Source: Enterococcus faecium (lineage in GTDB: Bacteria > Bacillota > Bacilli > Lactobacillales > Enterococcaceae). Taken from it: a DNA stretch of 64,000 bases. This document shows, one piece after another, positions 57,523 to 64,000 of this stretch. The position numbers and the translations under genes are program-made. The notes beneath the pieces are model-generated. The model was not told the origin of the DNA. It ran no database searches and worked only from the letters and a program-made list of their open reading frames with translations. Numbering within the stretch: the first letter of the stretch is position 1; each line of letters opens with the position of its first letter. The stretch lies in the NCBI RefSeq assembly GCF_029023785.1, contig NZ_CP118955.1, forward strand, positions 310,001 to 374,000, written 5' to 3'.

Positions 57523-58536
57523 TTATTGTGCAGAGAACCGATAAATCGTCTGACTGATCCGTTCTTGACCAGGATGGAGGTTGATCGATCCAAATTTGGG
57601 GAAATGAACGATATCAGGGATTTCTTGCGGTTCGATTGCTAATCCGTAGTTTGAATGCATCTGTTTTCCATTGACAGAGAAATCAGCTTCGAATCCAGTC
57701 GTAGAAAATAATACCATACTTTTATTAGAAGTTGCTATAGTCATTTGGCGACCAGAATGCTTCTCGAATAATTGTAAGGAAGTTTTGGAAAGCCTAGGAT
57801 GATGCAAAAGAAATACATCATCTAGTCCATCTGGATAACATGCAAGGATCTCTTGCAGTGTTGGGGATTTTCTAAAGTCGATTGGCAGTTTTTCTTTTTT
57901 TGTCCAATTTCCAGTAGGCAGTTTTTCTTGATCTAATTCAAGCACACCATCTAAAAAGACCGTTAACTGATGTTCATAGATGTCTCTTGTTCCATTTCCT
58001 GAAAGGTTGAAGTAGGCATGGTTGGTCGGATTGCAGATGGTTTCAACAAGGCTACTAGCAGAGGTTGTCATCTCTAATTCGTTTTTTGTTAAACGGTAAG
58101 TGATCGTAGCAGTGATTGGTCCTGGATAGGTAGAAAATTCATCTTTTAAGTAAAAGACCACACCTATTGATGATGGAGTTTTGAAAACTTCTACTTCCCA
58201 AAATTGGAAAGACCAGCCTTTCGTGCCACCGTGGATATGGTGTGATCCGCAGTTTTTCTCCAATCTATGCTCACCCCAAGAAGCATCCCGGATCCTTCCG
58301 GCTACAGGTCCGACAGTTGCTCCAAAAAAGCTTTTGTCTGTTAGAACATCTTCGAAACGATCGTAAGACAATAAAACATTTTCTGATTTTCCTTCTTTGT
58401 CTGGTGCGAAGATTTGGTGCAGGCGGGCACCGTAATTGAGAAGAACGACTTCTAAGTAGTCGTTCTTCAATGTGATTTTCTTTATTTCAGTCTCTGGAAC
58501 TGGTACGACGGAGATCTCTGGATTATCCATGGTCAT
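57523..58536 (-). CDS. malB: aldose 1-epimerase (mutarotase)
   Basis: A 337-residue GalM-type beta-sandwich. Visible are [12 protein letters not shown] near residue 77, catalytic His in [15 protein letters not shown] near 97 and [12 protein letters not shown] near 168, and the C-terminal Glu in [10 protein letters not shown]. It interconverts alpha and beta anomers of glucose released by maltose phosphorolysis. In the enterococcal maltose locus this gene is called malB. It overlaps the pgmB-type gene by up to 14 bases; either ATG 58536 or 58530 may start it. Confidence 0.85.
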   Translation of the reverse strand: MTMDNPEISVVPVPETEIKKITLKNDYLEVVLLNYGARLHQIFAPDKEGKSENVLLSYDRFEDVLTDKSFFGATVGPVAGRIRDASWGEHRLEKNCGSHHIHGGTKGWSFQFWEVEVFKTPSSIGVVFYLKDEFSTYPGPITATITYRLTKNELEMTTSASSLVETICNPTNHAYFNLSGNGTRDIYEHQLTVFLDGVLELDQEKLPTGNWTKKEKLPIDFRKSPTLQEILACYPDGLDDVFLLHHPRLSKTSLQLFEKHSGRQMTIATSNKSMVLFSTTGFEADFSVNGKQMHSNYGLAIEPQEIPDIVHFPKFGSINLHPGQERISQTIYRFSAQ

Positions 58537-59188
58537 GCCACTTTTCTTTCAAGTAATCGATCGTAAGAAAAGTCGTATCAGGGACAAGCGGGATCTCCTC
58601 TCCAAGGTCTTCAGCACGTCCCACGCCAATTGGTTGAGCGCCACTTGAGAGGATGGCTTGGATACCGGCTTGCGCGTCTTCGATCCCGATACATTCTTCT
58701 GCTTTTAGTCCGACAGCTTTTGCTGCAAGGAGGAAGATATCTGGCGCAGGTTTTCCGTTTGTTGCTTCTGCCGGGTCGGCAATAGCATCAAAGTAAGGTG
58801 TAAGACCCATTTTTTCAAGTAGGAATGGCCCGTTTTTACTTGCAGAAGCAAGAGCAATCTTGATTTTTTCTTCTTTTAAAGAATCCAGTAAAGGCACGAC
58901 CCCGGGGAAGACATCTTTTGGTTCGATCGTCTGGATCATCTCTAAATAATAATCGTTTTTTCTTTTCGCTAATTCTGCAAATTCTTCCTTTGAAAAAGAG
59001 TGTTCTTTTCCGCCATAAGCTAAAAGCAAAGAGAGTGAGTCTTCTCGGCTGACGCCTTTTAGCTGTTCGTTGAATGTGTGGTCGATCGTAATGCCGATTT
59101 CCTGACCAAGCTTTCGCCAAGCACGATAATGGAATTCAGCAGTATCGGTAATGACACCGTCTAAATCAAACAATACCCCTTTAAACAT
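58523..59188 (-). CDS. malM: beta-phosphoglucomutase
   Basis: A 221-residue HAD phosphomutase: catalytic [13 protein letters not shown] (Asp8 nucleophile, Asp10 acid/base), [14 protein letters not shown] near residue 114, lysine in NGKPAPDIF near 144, and IGIEDAQAG near 166. It turns beta-glucose 1-phosphate from maltose phosphorolysis into glucose 6-phosphate. Its start overlaps the end of the phosphorylase gene by eight bases, so translation is coupled. PgmB is the general family name; malM is the locus name in enterococci. Confidence 0.93.
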   Translation of the reverse strand: MFKGVLFDLDGVITDTAEFHYRAWRKLGQEIGITIDHTFNEQLKGVSREDSLSLLLAYGGKEHSFSKEEFAELAKRKNDYYLEMIQTIEPKDVFPGVVPLLDSLKEEKIKIALASASKNGPFLLEKMGLTPYFDAIADPAEATNGKPAPDIFLLAAKAVGLKAEECIGIEDAQAGIQAILSSGAQPIGVGRAEDLGEEIPLVPDTTFLTIDYLKEKWHDHG

Positions 59189-61475
59189 TTGCTTCCTCCT
59201 TTCTTAGCGTTATTTCTAGACGATCCGCTAAAGAATAAGACTGTTCATAGACGTAAATTTCTAGAGGAGAACCTTCTAATAACTCGAAAGTAACTTGTTC
59301 ATCTGTGACTGAGATGAACAATAAACGTCCGCGATAATTGATATGGAAAGAATAAGCTTTCCAAGTTTTTGGCAGAAATGGTGCGAATCTCAACTGATCA
59401 TGGGCAGTTTTCATTTGAGCAAATCCTTGGACAATCGACAACCAGCTACCAGTCATGGAAGTGATGTGCAAGCCGTCTTCTGTGTCGTTATTGTAATTAT
59501 CCAAATCCAAGCGAGCTGTTCGCTGGTACATTTCTACAGCTTTGCTTTCCATTCCTAATTCTGCTGCTAAAATCGAATGGATACTTGGCGAAAGGGAAGA
59601 CTCATGGACAGTCATTGGTTCATAGAAATCAAAGTTTTTTTGCTTTTCTTCTTTTGTAAAAGTATCATTGAAGAAATAAATCCCCTGTAGTACATCTGCC
59701 TGCTTGATGAAGCAAGATCTAAGGATTTTGTCCCAAGACCAATGCTGATTCAGAGGAAGATCGCTTGTGGGAATATCGGATACAGGCATGAGATCTTTAT
59801 CTAAGAATGTGTCATGCTGGACAAAGATTCCTAATTCTTCGTCAACTGGGAAGTACATGTTCTCTGCGATATCTTTCCATTTGGCTAGTTCTTCTTCGCT
59901 GATAGTGATAGCAGCTTCTTTTTGATAAGTTAAATAATTTTCTCGCGTGTAACGCAAGACCCAAGCTGCGATCGTATTTGTATACCAATTGTTATTGATA
60001 TTGTTCTCATATTCGTTTGGGCCGGTCACACCGTGGATCATGTATTTATTTGCTCGTTTTGAAAAATGGACACGGTCTGCCCAGAAGCGTGCGATTTCTG
60101 CTAAAACTTCCAGTCCTTCATTTTTCAAATATTCCGTATCGCCGGTGTAATTCGTATAATTGTAGATTGCATAGGCAATCGCGCCATTTCGGTGAATCTC
60201 CTCGAATGTGATTTCCCACTCGTTATGGCATTCGACACCAGTGAAGGTGACCATAGGATAAAGCGCGCCTTTTAATCCTTGTTGCTGAGCGTTGTGGATT
60301 GCTTGCGACAGTTGATTATGCCGATATTTCAGCAGATTCTTAGTTACTTCAGGTTTGGCTAAAGCAAGATAAAGAGGGACAGCATACGCTTCTGTATCCC
60401 AGTAAGTGGCTCCGCCGTATTTTTCTCCTGTGAATCCTTTGGGGCCGATATTCAATCGTTCATCTTCGCCGTAGTAAGTAGAGAATAGTTGGAACAAATT
60501 GAATCGAATACCTTGTTGTGCTTCTTCGTCTCCTTCGATGACCACATCGGCAAGCTTCCATCGTTCTGCCCAAGCCGCTGTTTGCTCTTCTTTTGCTTGG
60601 ATATAATTGTTTGTCTGGTTCGTTAATTCTGAGACAGCTTTTTCTGCTTGCTGCGCTTCTGGAATATCTCTACTAGTAAGAACGATAATTTCTTTTTCCA
60701 CTGACCATGTCTCACCTTGAGATAATTCTGCAGACAAGCAACCATGTAATGCTAAAGTATCTTCGTGATAGTCAGGGATGACTGATTTTCCATTAACGAA
60801 ATGGCGCATTGCTGCAGTAACAGTAAATTGTTCAATCCCAAAGTTGTTTGGAATAGTTTTAGTCGTCAAATAGCCGATTTCTTCTATAGTTCCACGATCA
60901 ATCTCATTCCAAAAATGTTCATCATAGTTGCTGTCTTCGTTTTGAACATTTCCATCCAATTTTGATACGAGTTTGACTGTTCCGCTACCTTCAAGCATTT
61001 CTATAGTTAAATAGATATAAGCTGATTCTTTTTTGACAATGCTCAGAAAACGTTCGAAGGAAATGCGTACTTTATTAGTAGAAGTAGTGATTGTGAATGT
61101 ACGAGATAATACACCATTTTTCATATCTAATTCCCAGTAAAAGTCTTCTGGTTCCAAAGAAGCCAAGTCGATCAGCTGATCGTTGATCGAAATATCTATC
61201 GCGATAAAGTTCAAGGCGTTGATCACTTTTCCAAAGTATTCTGGATAACCATTTTTCCACCAGCCGACACGTGTCTTATCGGGATACCAGACACCCGCCA
61301 AATAAGTACCTTGATGGTGGTCCCCTGAGTAAGTTTCTTCAAAGTTCCCGCGCATCCCCATATAACCGTTTCCAATACTTGTTAAAGATTCTTGCAGTCG
61401 AAGATTTTTTTTATCTAATTGTGTCGTGCTGATTTTCCATGGATCAATAGCAAATAGTCGTTTGATCTGTTTCAT
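59181..61475 (-). CDS. malP: maltose phosphorylase (GH65)
   Basis: A 764-residue GH65 enzyme with an N-terminal beta domain, an (alpha/alpha)6 barrel and a C-terminal beta jelly roll. The catalytic acid is the Glu of [14 protein letters not shown] (near residue 490); [19 protein letters not shown] near 350 and the phosphate-binding [11 protein letters not shown] near 625 agree with phosphorylases. It cleaves maltose with phosphate to glucose and beta-glucose 1-phosphate. Trehalose or kojibiose phosphorylase cannot be fully excluded, but the adjoining malT, malM, malB and malR support maltose. Start 61475 is set by AGGAGGAG. Confidence 0.93.
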   Translation of the reverse strand: MKQIKRLFAIDPWKISTTQLDKKNLRLQESLTSIGNGYMGMRGNFEETYSGDHHQGTYLAGVWYPDKTRVGWWKNGYPEYFGKVINALNFIAIDISINDQLIDLASLEPEDFYWELDMKNGVLSRTFTITTSTNKVRISFERFLSIVKKESAYIYLTIEMLEGSGTVKLVSKLDGNVQNEDSNYDEHFWNEIDRGTIEEIGYLTTKTIPNNFGIEQFTVTAAMRHFVNGKSVIPDYHEDTLALHGCLSAELSQGETWSVEKEIIVLTSRDIPEAQQAEKAVSELTNQTNNYIQAKEEQTAAWAERWKLADVVIEGDEEAQQGIRFNLFQLFSTYYGEDERLNIGPKGFTGEKYGGATYWDTEAYAVPLYLALAKPEVTKNLLKYRHNQLSQAIHNAQQQGLKGALYPMVTFTGVECHNEWEITFEEIHRNGAIAYAIYNYTNYTGDTEYLKNEGLEVLAEIARFWADRVHFSKRANKYMIHGVTGPNEYENNINNNWYTNTIAAWVLRYTRENYLTYQKEAAITISEEELAKWKDIAENMYFPVDEELGIFVQHDTFLDKDLMPVSDIPTSDLPLNQHWSWDKILRSCFIKQADVLQGIYFFNDTFTKEEKQKNFDFYEPMTVHESSLSPSIHSILAAELGMESKAVEMYQRTARLDLDNYNNDTEDGLHITSMTGSWLSIVQGFAQMKTAHDQLRFAPFLPKTWKAYSFHINYRGRLLFISVTDEQVTFELLEGSPLEIYVYEQSYSLADRLEITLRKEEANV

Positions 61476-61508
61476 TTTTCTCCTCCTAATGAGCTGTTTT
61501 ATACGTTC

Positions 61509-61538
61509 ATAATAAACGCAACCGATTGCACAAGTCAA
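61509..61538 (-). promoter_or_regulatory. malP promoter with MalR operator in the spacer
   Basis: Minus strand TTGACT (61533-61538), 18-base spacer, TATTAT (61509-61514). The operator GCAACCGATTGC (61518-61529, palindromic around CG) lies in the spacer. Confidence 0.75.
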
Positions 61539-61666
61539 TAGACAAAAGAAAATATTTCATAGAAAAAAGCTTAAAAAAATAAATTTTTAGGAGAAAATTA
61601 TAGAAGGGAACACACGTATTATAGGTTTTATAGAATGGTATAGACAGAAAAATAAAAAATAAAGCA

Positions 61667-61717
61667 TTTACAAAAAAGAAAACGCACGCTATAATACGTT
61701 TAACGAAACCGATTGCG
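61667..61717 (+). promoter_or_regulatory. malT promoter with cre and MalR operator
   Basis: TTTACA (61667-61672), 17 bases, TATAAT (61690-61695). The spacer contains AAGAAAACGCACGCT (61676-61690), 14 of 15 matches to the cre consensus. CGAAACCGATTGCG (61704-61717), just after the start point, repeats the ACCGATTGC core of the malP operator. Confidence 0.75.
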
Positions 61718-61734
61718 TAAAGGAGCTAAACGGA

Positions 61735-63900
61735 ATGAAAAAGATATTTAGTTTTGAGTTTTGGCAAAAATTTGGAAAGGCTTTAATGGTTGTGGTAGCA
61801 GTTATGCCGGCAGCTGGGTTGATGATCAGTATAGGGAAATCAATTCCCTTGATCAATCCTGATTGGACGCCGCTTGTCACAACGGGCGGAGTAATTGAAA
61901 ATATTGGTTGGGCAATTATTGGTAATCTTCATATTTTATTTGCTTTAGCAATAGGAGGAAGTTGGGCAAAAGAAAGAGCAGGCGGAGCATTTGCAGCTGG
62001 GATCTCATTTATTTTAATCAATCGGATCACTGGGGCTATCTTTGGTGTCACAAGTGACATGCTTGCGAATGAAGATGCATTTACCCACACTCTGTTCGGT
62101 ACGAAGATCATGGTTAAAGGATTTTTTACAAGTGTATTGGAAGCACCAGCTTTGAATATGGGAGTATTCGTAGGGATCATCGCTGGATTTGTCGGGGCAA
62201 TGGCTTATAATAAGTACTATAATTATAGAAAATTGCCGGATGCTTTGTCATTTTTCAATGGAAAGCGCTTTGTTCCGTTTGTTGTTATCTTATGGTCAAC
62301 AATCGTGGCATTGATTCTTGCTGTGGTGTGGCCAAACGTACAGGCTGGAATCAATAATTTTGGTTTATGGATTGCAGAATCACAAGAAAGCGCACCGATT
62401 CTAGCACCGTTTTTATTTGGAACATTAGAACGTTTACTATTGCCATTTGGATTGCATCATATGCTGACGATTCCTATCAACTATACACAGCTTGGCGGAT
62501 CGTATGAGATTTTATCAGGCGCACAGGCGGGGACACAAGTATTTGGGCAAGATCCGTTATGGTTGGCTTGGGCCACTGATTTAGTGAATCTTAAAGGTGC
62601 AGGGGATATGTCGCAATATGAGTTTGTGTTGCATAACTGGACGCCGGCTCGTTTCAAAGTAGGACAAATGATTGGTTCTTCAGGTATCTTGATGGGAATG
62701 GCTTTTGCGATGTATCGTAATGTCGATCCTGATAAGAAAGCAAGATATAAATCAATGTATTTTTCAGCAGCGTTGGCTGTCTTTCTAACAGGTGTAACAG
62801 AACCATTGGAGTTCATGTTTATGTTTGCTGCTGTGCCATTATATGTCATTTATTCAGTGATCCAAGGGGCTGCATTTGCGATGGCAGATATCTTGCCATT
62901 GCGGGTCCATTCATTTGGGAATATCGAATTGCTGACTCGGACACCGTTAGCTATCAAAGCGGGTCTAGGTGGAGATCTTATCAACTTCGTGTTGTGTGTG
63001 ATCGCTTTTGGTGTTGTTACGTATTTCTTAGCAAATTTCTTGATCAAAAAATTCAACTTTGCTACACCGGGACGTAACGGAAATTACGACAATGACAGTG
63101 AAGAAACCGTTGTATCTAACAGCGGAACAGGAACAGCAGATCAGCAAGTGGTCCAGATCATTCATTTGCTGGGAGGAAAAGAAAATATCAAAGATGTCGA
63201 TGCTTGTATGACTCGGTTACGCGTAAGTGTAAATGATCGAGAAAAAGTAGGGACTGAAGAAGCCTGGAAACGAGCAGGGGCGATGGGATTGATCGTCAAA
63301 GACAATGGAGTCCAAGCAGTTTATGGACCAAAAGCAGATGTCTTGAAATCAGATATCGAAGATCTGCTGCAATCAGGAGCAGAGATTCCAGAGCCAGAAA
63401 TGGTTTCTACAGGAAATGGACAAGCAGGTAGTAAGCAATACTTAGGTATAGAACAAGAACTAGTTTCCGCAGCTTCTGGAGAAGTGATTCCTTTATCTGA
63501 AGTAAAAGATCCGGTATTCTCACAAAAAATGATGGGTGACGGCTTTGCTGTTATTCCAACATCAAGAGAAGTTGTTGCGCCGATCGCTGGAAAAGTGACA
63601 AGTATTTTCCCTAGCAAACATGCAATTGGGCTGGAAACGAAAGATGGTATCGAAGTTTTGATCCATATGGGAATCGATACAGTCCAAATGAATCAGCCAG
63701 CTTTTGAGATTGCTGTCAAAGAAGGCCAAGAAGTAGGAACAGGAACGAAATTAGCTGAGATGGATCTTGATGTGATCCAAAACGAAGAAAAAGATCCAAC
63801 GATCATGATCGTATTTACAAACGATAAAGTAGAAGAAGTAGTGATCAAGCAATTAGGTACAGTGACAGCTGGTAAAGTGATCGGCTCCATTAAAATGTAA
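61735..63900 (+). CDS. malT: maltose PTS transporter EIICBA
   Basis: A 721-residue fusion in the order EIIC (about residues 1-440, ten helices, with PFGLHHMLTIPINYTQLGG near 240), EIIB (phosphocysteine in VDACMTRLRVSV near 487) and EIIA (phosphohistidine in LIHMGIDTVQMNQ near 644). Glucose/maltose-type MalT of enterococci has this order. It delivers maltose 6'-phosphate; known enterococci use a phosphatase (MapP, not in this window) to regenerate maltose for the phosphorylase. It is divergent from malP with shared MalR and cre control. Confidence 0.93.
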   Translation: MKKIFSFEFWQKFGKALMVVVAVMPAAGLMISIGKSIPLINPDWTPLVTTGGVIENIGWAIIGNLHILFALAIGGSWAKERAGGAFAAGISFILINRITGAIFGVTSDMLANEDAFTHTLFGTKIMVKGFFTSVLEAPALNMGVFVGIIAGFVGAMAYNKYYNYRKLPDALSFFNGKRFVPFVVILWSTIVALILAVVWPNVQAGINNFGLWIAESQESAPILAPFLFGTLERLLLPFGLHHMLTIPINYTQLGGSYEILSGAQAGTQVFGQDPLWLAWATDLVNLKGAGDMSQYEFVLHNWTPARFKVGQMIGSSGILMGMAFAMYRNVDPDKKARYKSMYFSAALAVFLTGVTEPLEFMFMFAAVPLYVIYSVIQGAAFAMADILPLRVHSFGNIELLTRTPLAIKAGLGGDLINFVLCVIAFGVVTYFLANFLIKKFNFATPGRNGNYDNDSEETVVSNSGTGTADQQVVQIIHLLGGKENIKDVDACMTRLRVSVNDREKVGTEEAWKRAGAMGLIVKDNGVQAVYGPKADVLKSDIEDLLQSGAEIPEPEMVSTGNGQAGSKQYLGIEQELVSAASGEVIPLSEVKDPVFSQKMMGDGFAVIPTSREVVAPIAGKVTSIFPSKHAIGLETKDGIEVLIHMGIDTVQMNQPAFEIAVKEGQEVGTGTKLAEMDLDVIQNEEKDPTIMIVFTNDKVEEVVIKQLGTVTAGKVIGSIKM

Positions 63901-63902
63901 GG

Positions 63903-64000
63903 AGAGGTTGTGAAAAAGCTGTCCTGCATCAAGTCATAAGAACAGCCAAACAAAAATAGCTCCTCCTATTTTTCGTTTGGTTGGGCTTATTACCGAGAAG
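63903..64000 (+). repeat. type-D repeat module, reverse orientation, cut by window end
   Basis: Begins GAGAGGTTGTGAAAAAGCTG right after the malT stop and contains CATCAAGTCATAAGAACAGCC, AAAAATAGCTCCTCCTATTTTT and GTTTGGTTGGGCTTATTACC. It is the reverse complement of the type-D module at 31794-31916. The hairpin may also serve as the malT terminator. Confidence 0.82.

Noticed and set aside
62481-62849. 122-codon antisense frame in malT
   Set aside because: Shadow of the EIIC coding sequence.

Overview
The window looks like chromosome of a low-GC Gram-positive of the Enterococcus faecium group (E. faecium, E. lactis or a close relative). The evidence is AT-rich coding with strong AGGAGG-type ribosome sites, the tyrS (T-box) - tyrosine decarboxylase - tyrosine/tyramine antiporter - NhaC block, a glpKOF operon whose kinase carries the enterococcal HPr-phosphorylated His232, the maltose block malT / malP-malM-malB-malR, and a CstR persulfide locus. 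I see no phage, plasmid, insertion sequence, tRNA, rRNA or CRISPR. The species call is inference from remembered family features; no search was run.

Layout. 1-4.0 kb: a UlaABC-type PTS with a class II ketose-bisphosphate aldolase, a P-loop kinase and a small coiled protein. 4.3-9.2 kb: housekeeping and stress genes (Nudix, MarR-GNAT-B3/4 operon, VOC protein, purine permease with PurR-like boxes). 9.6-18.2 kb: sugar hydrolysis (GH13 oligo-1,6-glucosidase; two GH1 6-phospho-beta-glucosidases around a PRD regulator and a beta-glucoside PTS). 18.7-21.1 kb: MarR regulator, old-yellow-enzyme-like reductase and DJ-1/PfpI protein. 21.4-28.4 kb: a flavoprotein lacking the usual redox cysteine, an Mga-like regulator, then glpK-glpO-glpF. 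28.4-31.3 kb: a MutS2-like ATPase behind an attenuator-like leader, and a CDP-alcohol phosphatidyltransferase. 32.0-34.7 kb: divergent CstR locus. 34.8-49.1 kb: HelD, a PgaC-like glycosyltransferase with a small membrane partner, a sortase-type surface protein, YbjQ, the PTS-dependent dihydroxyacetone kinase DhaM-DhaK-DhaL, a Crp/Fnr regulator with a perfect FNR-type box, a TetR-controlled ABC-2 exporter and a membrane-anchored polysaccharide deacetylase. 49.2-56.2 kb: tyrosine catabolism. 56.5-63.9 kb: maltose uptake and phosphorolysis.

Carbon genes dominate: five PTS-linked modules (Ula-type, beta-glucoside, maltose, Dha, HPr-regulated GlpK), with candidate CcpA cre sites near glpK, dhaM, malT and the GH13 gene. 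Glycerol can be handled by GlpF/GlpK/GlpO, and dihydroxyacetone by DhaMKL.

The most unusual structure is a family of about 120-bp modular intergenic repeats. They share fixed ends (AAACGGTGTTC ... CACAACCTCT) but have different interiors, each of which can fold into its own hairpin. They occur as single units, tandem copies and one six-unit array (31.3-32.0 kb), on both strands. They may be related to the 'effar' repeats described in E. faecalis, but I could not test that.
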